Of a stretch of DNA of 64,000 nucleotides, positions 40,053 to 48,395 are shown in pieces. Source of the DNA: Jannaschia donghaensis (lineage in GTDB: Bacteria > Pseudomonadota > Alphaproteobacteria > Rhodobacterales > Rhodobacteraceae); the NCBI RefSeq assembly GCF_001403795.1, contig NZ_CXSU01000011.1:148985-212984 (forward strand). Reading direction: 5' to 3'. The notes beneath the pieces are model-generated. The model was not told the DNA's origin. It was given only the letters and a program-made list of their open reading frames with translations, and did no database searches. Position 1 is the first letter of the stretch. Each line of letters begins with the position of its first letter. The position numbers and the translations under genes are program-made.

Positions 40053-40065
40053 TGAACTTTGTTCA
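40053..40065. promoter_or_regulatory. Operator site 1, TGAAC-TTT-GTTCA
   Basis: A perfect palindrome with five-base arms, 15 bases ahead of the TetR-family start. The same arms recur three times downstream of this gene, in front of pspA. This copy probably mediates autoregulation. Confidence 0.75.
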
Positions 40066-40079
40066 AAGTCGGAGCGTTC

Positions 40080-40679
40080 ATGTCCACCGCAGACCGCCGC
40101 GCCAGCCTGCGCGAAACCCTGATCGACATCGCCCGCACCCGCATCGTCGCCGAGGGGACCGGCGCCTTGAAGGCGCGCGATCTGGCCCGGGCAGCGGAGT
40201 GTTCGGTCGGGTCGATCTACAATGTCTTCGGCGACATGCACGACGTCATCATGGCGGTGAACGGCCAGACCTTCGCCGCTCTGGGGGATTACGTCTCGGG
40301 GGCGGTGGCGCGGTCGGCGGAGACGGACCCGACGGCGCGCATGGTCGTGATGGCCGAAGCCTATCTGGAGTTTGCGGCCACCCAGCCGTCGCTATGGCGC
40401 GCCCTGTTCGACGTGCCGATCACCGATCAAAGCGATCTGCCGGACTGGTATCTGCAAGCACTCGACCAGCTGCTGGCGATCATCGATGCCCCCCTGAGAG
40501 AGGTCTATCCCGATCTGCCCGACGCAGAAATCCGGGTCCGCACGCGGGCGCTCTTCTCGGCGGTGCATGGTATCGTCCTGTTGGGGATCGAGGATCGGAT
40601 ATCGGGCGTGGCAGACGACCGGCTGTCCGACATGATCCGGTTCATCCTGTCGTCGGCGACCGGACGTAACGTCATTTGA
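40080..40679 (+). CDS. TetR/AcrR family repressor
   Basis: A 199-residue regulator. The helix-turn-helix lies at about residues 10-55 ([20 protein letters not shown] then [12 protein letters not shown]). The C-terminal domain resembles WHG-type TetR proteins ([10 protein letters not shown] near residue 105). The ATG at 40080 follows GTCGGAG. Four copies of a 13-base palindrome flank it: one before its start, one on its stop codon and two more before pspA. It therefore very likely represses itself and the pspA-yiaA operon. The inducer is unknown. Confidence 0.92.
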   Translation: MSTADRRASLRETLIDIARTRIVAEGTGALKARDLARAAECSVGSIYNVFGDMHDVIMAVNGQTFAALGDYVSGAVARSAETDPTARMVVMAEAYLEFAATQPSLWRALFDVPITDQSDLPDWYLQALDQLLAIIDAPLREVYPDLPDAEIRVRTRALFSAVHGIVLLGIEDRISGVADDRLSDMIRFILSSATGRNVI

Positions 40680-40689
40680 ACGTTGTTCA
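40677..40689. promoter_or_regulatory. Operator site 2, TGAAC-GTT-GTTCA
   Basis: Perfect palindrome whose first three bases are the TGA stop codon of the TetR-family gene. It lies 10 bases before site 3, with TATAAC (a candidate -10 box, 40692-40697) between them. Confidence 0.75.
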
Positions 40690-40698
40690 AATATAACT

Positions 40699-40711
40699 TG
40701 AACAACGTTCA
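40699..40711. promoter_or_regulatory. Operator site 3, TGAAC-AAC-GTTCA
   Basis: Perfect palindrome 22 bases (about two helical turns) downstream of site 2, on the same DNA face. It would overlap the start of the pspA transcript if TATAAC just upstream is the -10 box. Confidence 0.75.
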
Positions 40712-40733
40712 CTTGCGACGCATGTCATCTTTA

Positions 40734-40746
40734 TGAACAAGGTTCA
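40734..40746. promoter_or_regulatory. Operator site 4, TGAAC-AAG-GTTCA
   Basis: Perfect palindrome ending one base before the strong ribosome site GGAGGTGA (40748-40755) of pspA. Binding here would block elongation or transcription start of the pspA-yiaA operon. Confidence 0.72.
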
Positions 40747-40759
40747 CGGAGGTGACGAC

Positions 40760-41455
40760 ATGCTCAAGACACTCTCGACCCTGCTTCGCGGCGCGGCCGC
40801 CACGCAGGAGGAAGCGCTGCGCGACAAACACGCGATCGCTTTGATCGATCAGAAAATCCGGGAGGCCGACGGTCAGATGAAGGCCGCCAAGGGCACGCTG
40901 GCCACGATGGTTCAGCGCGAACGGTCCGAGCGGCGTCAGCTGGATCAGGTCGAGGCGCGCTGCTGCGATCTGCTGACACGAGCCCGCGACGCCATGAACG
41001 GCGGACGCGACGATCTTGCCAACGAAGCTGCCGAGGCCGTTGCACAGTTGGAGAACGAGGCCCGCGTGCGCCGCGATGCCCTGTCCCGGGTCGAAGTCAG
41101 GGTAAGCCGTTTGCGCCGGACGATCGAACAGACGCATCGCCGTCTGATCGACCTGCGGCAGGGGGCCATGGCCGCCCGCTCCATCCGCCGTGAACAGCTG
41201 ATGCAGTCGCGTCTGCGCACCACATTGGGCACGGACGCCGCCATCGACGAGGCCGAGGCGCTGATCGCCGACGTCCTGCGTCGCGACGATCCGGGCGAAC
41301 AGGCCGACATCCTGCGCGAGACCGAGGGGGAGCTGTCGTACGACACCCTGCCCGACCGCATGGCCGACGCGGGCTTCGGCAAGCGCGGCAAGACCACCGG
41401 GGCCGATGTGCTGGCCCGCCTGAAAACCAACGATATCCCCTCCGAAAAGGACTGA
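40760..41455 (+). CDS. PspA/IM30 (ESCRT-III-like) family protein
   Basis: A 231-residue, highly charged, almost wholly helical protein with long coiled coils (about residues 20-160), matching the PspA/IM30 membrane-protecting family. The first helix MLKTLSTLLRGAAA is amphipathic, as needed to sense stressed membranes. No transmembrane segment is present. The ATG at 40760 follows a perfect ribosome site. It is controlled by the adjacent TetR-type protein rather than PspF/sigma-54, and is followed five bases later by a YiaA-type membrane protein. Confidence 0.85.
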   Translation: MLKTLSTLLRGAAATQEEALRDKHAIALIDQKIREADGQMKAAKGTLATMVQRERSERRQLDQVEARCCDLLTRARDAMNGGRDDLANEAAEAVAQLENEARVRRDALSRVEVRVSRLRRTIEQTHRRLIDLRQGAMAARSIRREQLMQSRLRTTLGTDAAIDEAEALIADVLRRDDPGEQADILRETEGELSYDTLPDRMADAGFGKRGKTTGADVLARLKTNDIPSEKD

Positions 41456-41459
41456 TCCC

Positions 41460-41738
41460 ATGGACCGCAACGACGACAACCGTCTCATCATTTTCTTCAA
41501 CTTTGCCGGCGTGGTGGCAAGCTACGTGCTGCTGGCCATTTCGCTCTACAAATCGCCGGAAGTCCCGCTGTCGACCAAGGGGTTCTGGGGCATCGCCGTC
41601 CTGATGCTTACGATCAGCCTGGTCAACGTCGTGAAGTACCGCTTCGACGCCCGGCTGAGCACCGACCGCATCCAACGCATCGAGGAGGCCCGCAATGAAC
41701 GCCTGCTGGAGGATTACGTGACCGACAAGGCGGCCTGA
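41460..41738 (+). CDS. YiaA/YiaB-type inner membrane protein
   Basis: A 92-residue protein with two transmembrane helices (IIFFNFAGVVASYVLLAISL and GFWGIAVLMLTISLVNVV) and a charged C-terminal tail. This is the YiaA/YiaB domain pattern. In E. coli the function of these proteins is unknown. It starts five bases after the pspA-like stop, so it is cotranscribed and may anchor or regulate the PspA-like protein. Confidence 0.82.
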   Translation: MDRNDDNRLIIFFNFAGVVASYVLLAISLYKSPEVPLSTKGFWGIAVLMLTISLVNVVKYRFDARLSTDRIQRIEEARNERLLEDYVTDKAA

Positions 41739-41822
41739 CCCCCGCGACCTGGTTCGGGCGTTGCCCCGGGCCGGGTCGTGTCTTACATGGCGACCATACC
41801 CGAATTCCGGAGGCTATCGAGC

Positions 41823-43478
41823 ATGGCGAGCTATCAATACGTCTATCACATGGACGGCGTGTCCAAGACTTATCCCGGCGGCAAGAAGGTGTTCGAGAAC
41901 ATCCGCCTGTCGTTCCTGCCCGGCGTCAAGATCGGCGTCGTGGGCGTCAACGGCACGGGCAAGTCGTCCCTGATGCGGATCATGGCCGGTCAGGACAAGG
42001 ATTTCCAGGGCGAAGCCTGGGCCGCCGAGGGCGCCAAGATCGGCTATCTGAGCCAGGAGCCGGAACTCGACGAAGACAAGACCGTGCGCGAGAACGTCAT
42101 GCAGGGCGTCGCCGCGCAGCAGGCCATTCTGGACCGCTATAACGACCTGGCCATGAATTACTCCGACGAAACGGCGGAGGAGATGGGCAAGCTGCAGGAC
42201 GAAATCGACAGCAAGAACCTGTGGGATCTGGACAGCCGCGTGGACATCGCGCTGGAAGCCCTGCGCTGCCCGCCCGACGACGCATCGGTGACGAACCTGT
42301 CGGGCGGTGAACGCCGCCGCGTGGCGCTGTGCAAGCTTCTGCTGGATGCGCCCGACATGCTGCTGCTGGACGAGCCAACGAACCATCTGGACGCCGAGAC
42401 GATCGCATGGCTGCAGCGGCACCTGATCGACTACAAGGGCACGATCCTGATCGTGACGCACGACCGCTACTTCCTGGACGACATCACGTCTTGGATTCTG
42501 GAGCTGGAGCGCGGCAAGGGCATTCCCTACGAAGGCAATTATTCGGCTTGGGTCGAGCAGAAGGCCAAGCGGTTGGAGCAGGAAGCCAAGGAGGACAAGT
42601 CCCGCGGCAAGACGCTGGAACGCGAACTCGAATGGATGCGCGCCGGTCAGAAGGCCCGACAGTCGAAGTCCAAGGCCCGGATCGCCGCCTATCACGAGAT
42701 GGCGGATCGCTCCGAGAAGGACCGGGTCGGCAAGGCGCAGATCATCATCCCGAACGGCCCCCGCCTTGGCAACAAAGTAATCGAAGCGGAAGGTCTGACC
42801 AAAGCCTATGGCGACAAGCTGTTGTTCGAAAACCTGAGTTTCTCCCTGCCGCCCGGCGGCATCGTCGGCGTGATCGGTGCCAACGGCGCGGGCAAATCCA
42901 CGCTGTTCCGCATGATGACCGGGCAGGAAACGCCGGATTCAGGCAAGGTCGAGTTCGGCGATACTGTCAAACTGTCTTACGTGGATCAGTCACGCGACGA
43001 CCTGAACCCCGACGACAATGTCTGGCAGGCGATTTCCGGCGGTGCCGAGATCATCAAGCTGGGCGACGCGGAAATCGCGTCGCGGGCGTACTGTGGGGCG
43101 TTCAACTTCAAGGGATCCGACCAGCAGAAGAAGGTCGGCATCCTGTCGGGCGGTGAACGCAACCGGGTCCATATGGCGCGCCTGCTCAAGGACGGCGGCA
43201 ATGTCCTGCTGCTCGACGAACCGACGAACGATCTGGACGTCGAGACCCTGCGCGCGCTGGAAGACGCGATCGAGAACTTCGCCGGCTGCGCCGTGGTCAT
43301 ATCGCACGACCGCTTCTTCCTCGACCGGCTGTGCACGCACATCCTCGCGTTCGAGGGCAACAGCCACGTCGAATGGTTCGAAGGCAACTTCAAAGCCTAT
43401 GAGGAAGACAAGGCCCGCCGCCTGGGCCCCGACTCGCTGGAGCCCAAGCGCGTGCTGCACAAGAAGTTCACCCGCTGA
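41823..43478 (+). CDS. ettA: Energy-dependent translational throttle protein EttA
   Basis: A 551-residue ABC-F protein that binds the ribosomal E site and gates elongation according to ATP/ADP. The first ATPase domain has GVNGTGKS at residues 41-48 and LSGGERRR. The P-site interaction linker ([20 protein letters not shown]) follows, then the second domain with GANGAGKST and LSGGERNR. The length matches EttA (about 555). The start [15 protein letters not shown] at 41823 aligns with the family. It is a single gene, convergent with the flagellar operon. Confidence 0.98.
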   Translation: MASYQYVYHMDGVSKTYPGGKKVFENIRLSFLPGVKIGVVGVNGTGKSSLMRIMAGQDKDFQGEAWAAEGAKIGYLSQEPELDEDKTVRENVMQGVAAQQAILDRYNDLAMNYSDETAEEMGKLQDEIDSKNLWDLDSRVDIALEALRCPPDDASVTNLSGGERRRVALCKLLLDAPDMLLLDEPTNHLDAETIAWLQRHLIDYKGTILIVTHDRYFLDDITSWILELERGKGIPYEGNYSAWVEQKAKRLEQEAKEDKSRGKTLERELEWMRAGQKARQSKSKARIAAYHEMADRSEKDRVGKAQIIIPNGPRLGNKVIEAEGLTKAYGDKLLFENLSFSLPPGGIVGVIGANGAGKSTLFRMMTGQETPDSGKVEFGDTVKLSYVDQSRDDLNPDDNVWQAISGGAEIIKLGDAEIASRAYCGAFNFKGSDQQKKVGILSGGERNRVHMARLLKDGGNVLLLDEPTNDLDVETLRALEDAIENFAGCAVVISHDRFFLDRLCTHILAFEGNSHVEWFEGNFKAYEEDKARRLGPDSLEPKRVLHKKFTR

Positions 43479-43495
43479 TTTCGTCTGCGGGTTTT

Positions 43496-43516
43496 GGCGG
43501 AGCGATCCGCTCCGCC
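43496..43516. terminator. Hairpin between ettA and the flagellar operon
   Basis: GGCGGAGCG and CGCTCCGCC pair perfectly over nine bases around ATC, 17 bases after the ettA stop. No T-tract follows on either strand, so if it ends transcription it does so weakly or with Rho. It sits between two convergent units. Confidence 0.45.
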
Positions 43517-43527
43517 GATCCTCCGGA

Positions 43528-44100
43528 TCAGCGCGCCTCCAATTGACGCAAGGCCCGGTGGACCGCGCGCACCTGCCCACCCGGCAGGCTGCGCAGGGCG
43601 CTGGCCTGATCCATCGATGGCTTGCCCAGCAGGGTCATCGCGATGATCGCCGGGTGTTCGCGTGCGAGGGTCGCCCGATCGAGCGTGGCATCCACGATCC
43701 GGGTCACGTCCGCGGCAGCGAATACGCTGGGGTCCGTCGACACGCCGGACCCGGCTTGCGCCTGCGGCCGATGGGGCATCGGGGCCGTCAGGTTCAACCG
43801 TGACGCCGGACTGGTCGGCGTGCCGCCGGTCGGTTGCGGCGAAACAGGTGTCGACAGCGTTGGCGGGGCCTTGGTGAACAGACGGCGACGACGCGGCGGC
43901 GGTGCCTTGGGCGCTTCGCCCTCAACCGTGCGGATCAGGTCATTGGCCCAATCGCGCAGACGCTCGGGCGACACGCCTTCGGGCGCGGCCTGCCCCGGCT
44001 CCAGCATGGCGATCAGGGCGCGGGCCTTTTCGGCATTCGTCACCGGTGCGACCGGGGCGGCGATGGCGGGGGATCGGTTGGCAGGGGGAGCAAGGGACAT
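43528..44100 (-). CDS. Flagellar operon protein with FliG-like C-terminal segment
   Basis: A 190-residue protein, last in the fliF-fliH-fliN-fliP operon, eleven bases after fliP. The first 45 residues are helical; the middle (about 70-130) is proline- and basic-rich and probably disordered. The last 55 residues contain LAREHPAIIAMTLLG and LRSLPGGQVRAVHRAL, which resemble the EHPQ motif and following helices of the FliG middle domain. No torque-generating FliG C-domain is present. I recognise no named family. It may be a switch-complex adaptor; this is inference. Confidence 0.75.
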   Translation of the reverse strand: MSLAPPANRSPAIAAPVAPVTNAEKARALIAMLEPGQAAPEGVSPERLRDWANDLIRTVEGEAPKAPPPRRRRLFTKAPPTLSTPVSPQPTGGTPTSPASRLNLTAPMPHRPQAQAGSGVSTDPSVFAAADVTRIVDATLDRATLAREHPAIIAMTLLGKPSMDQASALRSLPGGQVRAVHRALRQLEAR

Positions 44101-44111
44101 GAGAACCTCTT

Positions 44112-44834
44112 TCAAAGATAACTGCGGACGAGCGCGCCTGATATGAGCGTCCAGCCGTCCACGACGACGAAGAACGCAAGCTTGAACGGCAGAGAGACGA
44201 TCGCGGGTGGAACCATCATCATGCCCATCGACATCAGGATCGCTGCCGCCACCATGTCGATGATCAAAAACGGCATGAAGACGAGAAAGCCGATTTGGAA
44301 CGCTCGCGTAATCTCCGACAGCAGGAAGGACGGGACCAGGACCGACAGCGCTCCCTCCTCCGCCTGTGGACGCAGATCGGCGAGGTGGGCCAAAGTGTCG
44401 ACGTCGACGCGCGCCATCATGAAGGTGCGAAAGGGTTCGATCGCCGCTGGAATGGCGTCCGCCGGCTCCATCTCTCCGCGTGTAAGGGGACCAATGCCGA
44501 TGTCCCAGGCTGCCATGACCACCGGCTCCATGACGAAATACGTCAAGAACATAGCGAGGCTGATGATCAGCATATTGGGCGGGGCCGCCTGCAGGCCGAT
44601 GGCCTGACGCATGATCGACAGCACGGTCACGATGAATGGAAAGCACGTGATAGTGACCGCAATTCCGGGGGCCAAGCTCAGCACGGTGAGCAGTGCGATC
44701 AGCTGAACCGTGCGCAGCGTGACCGATCCGTCGCCCAGATCCAGATTGAGATCCTGGGCCGCAGCCATCCCCGGCAGGCAGGCAAGGCACACTAGGCCGA
44801 TTGGAACGGCCAGTCGCGCATGGCGATGCATCAC
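44112..44834 (-). CDS. fliP: Flagellar export gate protein FliP
   Basis: A 240-residue inner membrane protein of the type III export gate. A cleavable signal peptide (VPIGLVCLACLPGMAAAQ) precedes four membrane helices. Signature segments are CFPFIVTVLSIMRQAIG, PNMLIISLAMFLT, VLVPSFLLSEITRAFQIGF and FLIIDMVAAAILMSMGMMM. Its start overlaps the fliN stop by four bases. FliP, FliQ and FliR form the pore that exports flagellar subunits. Confidence 0.97.
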   Translation of the reverse strand: MMHRHARLAVPIGLVCLACLPGMAAAQDLNLDLGDGSVTLRTVQLIALLTVLSLAPGIAVTITCFPFIVTVLSIMRQAIGLQAAPPNMLIISLAMFLTYFVMEPVVMAAWDIGIGPLTRGEMEPADAIPAAIEPFRTFMMARVDVDTLAHLADLRPQAEEGALSVLVPSFLLSEITRAFQIGFLVFMPFLIIDMVAAAILMSMGMMMVPPAIVSLPFKLAFFVVVDGWTLISGALVRSYL

Positions 44835-45106
44835 GCGATTTCGTCCGTTTCGGTCACTTCGGTCAGCTTGACGGCGAGACGCCCGGTGGTATCGCCCTCG
44901 ATCTCCTGCAACTCGCCGCGTCCGATCAAACGATCCCCGGCATAGAGTTCCACCGGATCGGAAACGCCCCGATCGAGCGGCAGGATCGCATCGCGTTTCA
45001 GCGTCAGCAATTCGGAAACCGTCGGATGCGCGCGTCCGACCGAGATCGTGATCTCCACCGGTACGCGGGACAGGGCGGATTTGGGTTCAGGGGATGCGTC
45101 GGACAT
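44831..45106 (-). CDS. fliN: Flagellar motor switch protein FliN
   Basis: A 91-residue SpoA-domain protein of the C-ring. The core VPVEITISVGRAHPTVSELL followed by LLTLKRDAILPLDRGVSDPVELY-type spacing and VKLTEV at the end fits FliN; positions with LYAGDRLIGRGEL are well conserved. It is short, lacking the N-terminal extension of enterobacterial FliN. It lies directly after fliH (no gap) and overlaps fliP by four bases. Confidence 0.93.
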   Translation of the reverse strand: MSDASPEPKSALSRVPVEITISVGRAHPTVSELLTLKRDAILPLDRGVSDPVELYAGDRLIGRGELQEIEGDTTGRLAVKLTEVTETDEIA

Positions 45107-45703
45107 TCAGGCCTCCTTCACGTCGGCGGCATTCTGCCCCCGATTCAATGTGGCAAAATAGGTATCGAGGGCCGCGTCCATGTCGGACAGGACCCCGTCG
45201 AGATCGATCCGCCGTTCCTGACCCGTCCACCGGATCAGGGCCTGCGACATTGCAAGCGCGGGTTCGGCGGCGACGATTGCCTGATCGGGTGGAATGCCGG
45301 CGTGCGTCAGCAACCGCGACAGCGCCGACACGTCTTCGGGCGAAACCAGAATCCGTAGCTGACCGTTCGCCGACTCAAGCGCCGACGTGATTTCCTCGAC
45401 CAGCGTCGCATGAAAGCTCCGCTCGACAGCGTGAGGCAGGATCTTGTCGAAGATGTCGCGCAAGGCCGGTTCCAGATCTGCAATCAGCGCGCCCTGCAGA
45501 TCACAATGCTCCCCGGAGAGTTGGATCAGACGGTCTGCCAATTGCGCGCCGACCCGGGTCTGCTCCTCATCGACCTGGGCCATCGCATCGTCCCAACCGG
45601 CGTTGTATCCGTCATCGAACCGACCATCCTCGGGTTCGGGAATGGGCATGGAGGGTGCGGAATGCCGCGCCGACCGTCCAAAATCCTCTAAAAGAGCCGT
45701 CAT
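45107..45703 (-). CDS. fliH: FliH/FlbE-like flagellar assembly protein
   Basis: A 198-residue acidic protein between fliF and fliN, the place of fliH (flbE in Caulobacter). The N-terminal region has FDDGYNAGWDDAMAQVDEEQ, with glycine-spaced helices as in FliH, followed by a long helix and a C-terminal domain (RILVSPEDVSALSRLL). FliH holds the export ATPase FliI at the C-ring. Sequence conservation is low, so the assignment rests largely on position and architecture. It overlaps fliF by four bases. Confidence 0.8.
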   Translation of the reverse strand: MTALLEDFGRSARHSAPSMPIPEPEDGRFDDGYNAGWDDAMAQVDEEQTRVGAQLADRLIQLSGEHCDLQGALIADLEPALRDIFDKILPHAVERSFHATLVEEITSALESANGQLRILVSPEDVSALSRLLTHAGIPPDQAIVAAEPALAMSQALIRWTGQERRIDLDGVLSDMDAALDTYFATLNRGQNAADVKEA

Positions 45704-47376
45704 TGCTGCGATTCCGTCGGGGTCTCATCCATCCAGCCACGCAGAACCTCGACCGTTTCCTCGCGGCGGTCCGCGATCAGGCTCCGCAGGCGGTCAACAG
45801 GATCCTGCGGATCGCCATCGGCTCCCTCCGTCGCGCCAAACGCGCCCAAATTGCTCAGGTCGGAAAGATCGGCCATCGCCGCTGCGGCATCGGGTTTCGC
45901 CGTGACCATCCGGTCGGCGGTGGCGCGATCCGGTGCCGGTAATTCCTGCGGAGCGGCCAACGGATCGGCTCCGCCGGGGTCCGTTTCAAGAACTTCGCCG
46001 TTTCTGACCGGTGCGGGCAATTGCGGAGTCATCACGCGCGCCAAGACCGGACGGACGACGAACGCCAGAAGGCCTAATGCGACGGCGGCCAAGAGGCCTG
46101 CGGTCACAAGCTGCGTGACTTGCCCACCGGTCATGAAAGGCAGCGACAGACCGGGTGCCGCGTCGGCATTGGCCGGCACGTCGAATTCCATGCTGCGCAC
46201 GGTCACTTCGTCCCCCCGCTCCTCCCGAAAGCCAACGGCGGATTGGACCAGCTCTCGAATCATGTCGAGTTCGGCGGCATCGCGCGGGGCCCACTCGGTT
46301 GTGCCGTCTTCCGCGACGGCAGCCTGGCCATCGACCATAACGGCGACTGTCAGCCGCTCGATCGCGCCGGGTCCCCGCTCAATCTGACGTTCGGTTGCGG
46401 AGAAATCGTAATTCACCCGTTCCCGCGTTTCGGCGTTGTTGCTTTGCGATCCTTCGCCCCCGTCGGCGGCATCACCCTCGGGCAGGTTGCTGGCCACCGT
46501 GACACCGACGCCCGCGCCACCGCGATCGGACGCCGTTCGCTCTTCGGTGTCGGTGCTCAACACGACGCGGCTGTCGGGGTCCAGAACACGTTCGGTGATG
46601 CGTTCGACATCCTTGCGCGTCTCGACGGCAAGTTCCACGACATACCGCCCCTCGCCCACACGCGCTGCCAGAAGGTTCTCGACGGAGGCCCGCATCTCAG
46701 CGACGCGCGTTGCGCGCTGATCTTCCTCGGTATCGACCGCACCGCCACCCACGACCCGCCCACTCGCCGCGTCGATCACCGTGACGTCTTCTGGAACGAG
46801 GTTCTGGACCGCCCCCGCCACAAGCGATTGGACCGCACGCGCCAAGGAAGACCCGACGGCCCCCGACGTCATCTGAACCGTCACGGAAGCCGTTGCGGAC
46901 CGATCGCGGGAAAATGGGGACGAATCGGCCGTCGCCAGATGGACACGCGCCAATTTCACCCCCGGAGAGGCAAGGATCGTTCGCGTCAGCTCCCCCTCTC
47001 GCGCGCGCCAATATGCGGCATCGAACATTTGCGAGGTCGTGCCGAACCCGCTCAGCCCGTCCAGGACTTCGTAGCCCGTACCGTCCATACGCGGCAGCCC
47101 TTCACCGGCAAGCTGCATTCGAAGAGCATCGCGCATCGCGCCATCGACGTAGATCGAATCGCCCTGAATGTCATAGGCGACACCGCGCGCGTCCAGACTG
47201 GCAACCACTTCGGAGGCAGCAGCGGGTTCGAGCCGCGCGAACAACAACTCCATGCGCGGGGCCGTGGCCAACCGGGTCAGAAAGAAAACGGCAAGAAACG
47301 CGACAAGCGTCGCGCCAGCCAAGATCGCAAGCCGCTTCTTGTCCTGTGCCTGCCAGGCTGTCGTCAGGTTCTCCAC
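45700..47376 (-). CDS. fliF: Flagellar MS-ring protein FliF
   Basis: A 558-residue inner membrane ring protein. Transmembrane helices lie at about residues 18-40 (LAILAGATLVAFLAVFFLT) and about 440-460 (LVTAGLLAAVALGLLAFVV). The periplasmic part has the ring-building motifs GVAYDIQGDSIYVDG and LARVHLATADSSPFSRDR. The C-terminal tail that normally binds FliG is present (residues about 460-558), though no fliG follows. First gene of a leftward operon, with a CtrA-like box upstream shared with fliL. Confidence 0.97.
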   Translation of the reverse strand: MENLTTAWQAQDKKRLAILAGATLVAFLAVFFLTRLATAPRMELLFARLEPAAASEVVASLDARGVAYDIQGDSIYVDGAMRDALRMQLAGEGLPRMDGTGYEVLDGLSGFGTTSQMFDAAYWRAREGELTRTILASPGVKLARVHLATADSSPFSRDRSATASVTVQMTSGAVGSSLARAVQSLVAGAVQNLVPEDVTVIDAASGRVVGGGAVDTEEDQRATRVAEMRASVENLLAARVGEGRYVVELAVETRKDVERITERVLDPDSRVVLSTDTEERTASDRGGAGVGVTVASNLPEGDAADGGEGSQSNNAETRERVNYDFSATERQIERGPGAIERLTVAVMVDGQAAVAEDGTTEWAPRDAAELDMIRELVQSAVGFREERGDEVTVRSMEFDVPANADAAPGLSLPFMTGGQVTQLVTAGLLAAVALGLLAFVVRPVLARVMTPQLPAPVRNGEVLETDPGGADPLAAPQELPAPDRATADRMVTAKPDAAAAMADLSDLSNLGAFGATEGADGDPQDPVDRLRSLIADRREETVEVLRGWMDETPTESQQ

Positions 47377-47438
47377 ACGCGATCCTCCGGGATGCTGCTA
47401 CCCGTTCTGGGTACGAGGCCTAGAATTCCGCAATTGCA

Positions 47439-47453
47439 TTAACATTCGGTTAG
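47439..47453. promoter_or_regulatory. CtrA-like box TTAA-N7-TTAG between fliF and fliL
   Basis: TTAACATTCGGTTAG differs from TTAA-N7-TTAA by one base. It lies in the 121-base gap between the divergent fliF and fliL starts, where CtrA would drive both flagellar operons, as in other alphaproteobacteria. Confidence 0.6.
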
Positions 47454-47497
47454 CCCCGGTCAGTTAGGACAAACCTCGAACTCATGAGGGTATTCCC

Positions 47498-47992
47498 ATG
47501 GCCGATTCCGAAGACCCAAACGCGATCGATTCTGACAAGCCTAAGAAAGGGCTTGGAAAAATTGGCTGGCTGATTGCCGTCGTCCTTGCCCTTGGACTTG
47601 GCGGTGGCGGATTTTACGCGACCCATTCGGGCCTTCTGCTCGGGTCACCGGACATGGCCAGCGACCCTAATGACGGATCGGACAACGGGCCCGCCGCACC
47701 GATCTATCTGGAACTCGACCCGATGATGATCTCGGTGGGCGATGCGGGATCGATTCGCCAGATGCGGTTCCGCGCCGTTCTTCAGTTGGAGAAGGGGCAC
47801 GCGAATGTCGCGGCCCTTCAGCCGCGCATCCTCGACATTTTCTCGACGTACCTTCGCGCGGTGTCGGTCACGCGACTCGAAGATCCGACGGCTCTCCTGG
47901 ACCTCAGGGCGCAACTTTTGCGCCGCGTGCAACTGCTGGCTGGCGACGGGTCGGTCAGCGATCTTCTCATCATTGATTTCGTGATTACCTGA
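47498..47992 (+). CDS. fliL: Flagellar basal body protein FliL
   Basis: A 164-residue protein with a charged cytoplasmic start, one transmembrane helix (IGWLIAVVLALGLGGGGFYA, about residues 27-46) and a periplasmic domain ending LLRRVQLLAGDGSVSDLLII DFVIT, typical of FliL. FliL rings surround stator units and raise torque. It is the first gene of a nine-gene rightward operon that continues with stator genes; the next gene starts one base after its stop. Confidence 0.93.
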   Translation: MADSEDPNAIDSDKPKKGLGKIGWLIAVVLALGLGGGGFYATHSGLLLGSPDMASDPNDGSDNGPAAPIYLELDPMMISVGDAGSIRQMRFRAVLQLEKGHANVAALQPRILDIFSTYLRAVSVTRLEDPTALLDLRAQLLRRVQLLAGDGSVSDLLIIDFVIT

Positions 47993-47993
47993 C

Positions 47994-48395
47994 ATGCAAA
48001 TACTTGGCCTTATCTCCGACCTCCTCTTGCTCGCCGGAACAGGTGCGATGGCGCTCTGGTGTCGTGTGCTGACGAAGCGACTTAGAGCGTTCAACGACGT
48101 CGATTCGGGGCTTGGTGGTACGATCGCGACACTTACGAAGCAGGTCGATGACCTGAAGGCGTCGATAGACACAGCGACCGAATGCGCTCGGGATCGAGCC
48201 GATCTGCTTGAGCAAGGCAATGCCAGAGCCGACGATCGAATCGGTCGTATGGAGATGCTACTCGTCAGCCTAGAGGATCTGGAGGGCGACGTCGCCGAAC
48301 ACCTTTTACAGGACGAGGCATCCGCACAGGTAGATATGCTGCCGAGCTTTCGCGCATCCCGGCCCGATGCCGTCGCGTCGGAGGGTCACCGATGA
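47994..48395 (+). CDS. Small membrane-anchored coiled-coil flagellar-cluster protein
   Basis: A 133-residue protein: one N-terminal transmembrane helix (LISDLLLLAGTGAMALWC), then a long coiled coil (about residues 30-110) rich in heptads. The same layout and place, between fliL and motE-like genes, is seen in alphaproteobacterial flagellar clusters (DUF6468-like). The function is unknown. It overlaps the following gene by four bases, so it is in the stator operon. Confidence 0.72.
   Translation: MQILGLISDLLLLAGTGAMALWCRVLTKRLRAFNDVDSGLGGTIATLTKQVDDLKASIDTATECARDRADLLEQGNARADDRIGRMEMLLVSLEDLEGDVAEHLLQDEASAQVDMLPSFRASRPDAVASEGHR

Noticed and set aside
40053..40746. LexA (SOS) boxes as the explanation of the TGAAC-N3-GTTCA repeats
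   Set aside because: The alphaproteobacterial LexA site is a direct repeat GTTC-N7-GTTC, and the Gram-positive box has four central bases. These sites are inverted with three central bases and surround a TetR gene.
43496..43529. Strong Rho-independent terminator after ettA
   Set aside because: The stem is perfect but there is no run of T on either strand, so it is listed only as a weak or bidirectional hairpin.
43528..44790. Extended version of the last fliP-operon gene reaching into fliP
   Set aside because: The N-terminal two-thirds are a frame-shifted shadow of fliP. The ATG at 44100 gives a protein that begins just after fliP ends.
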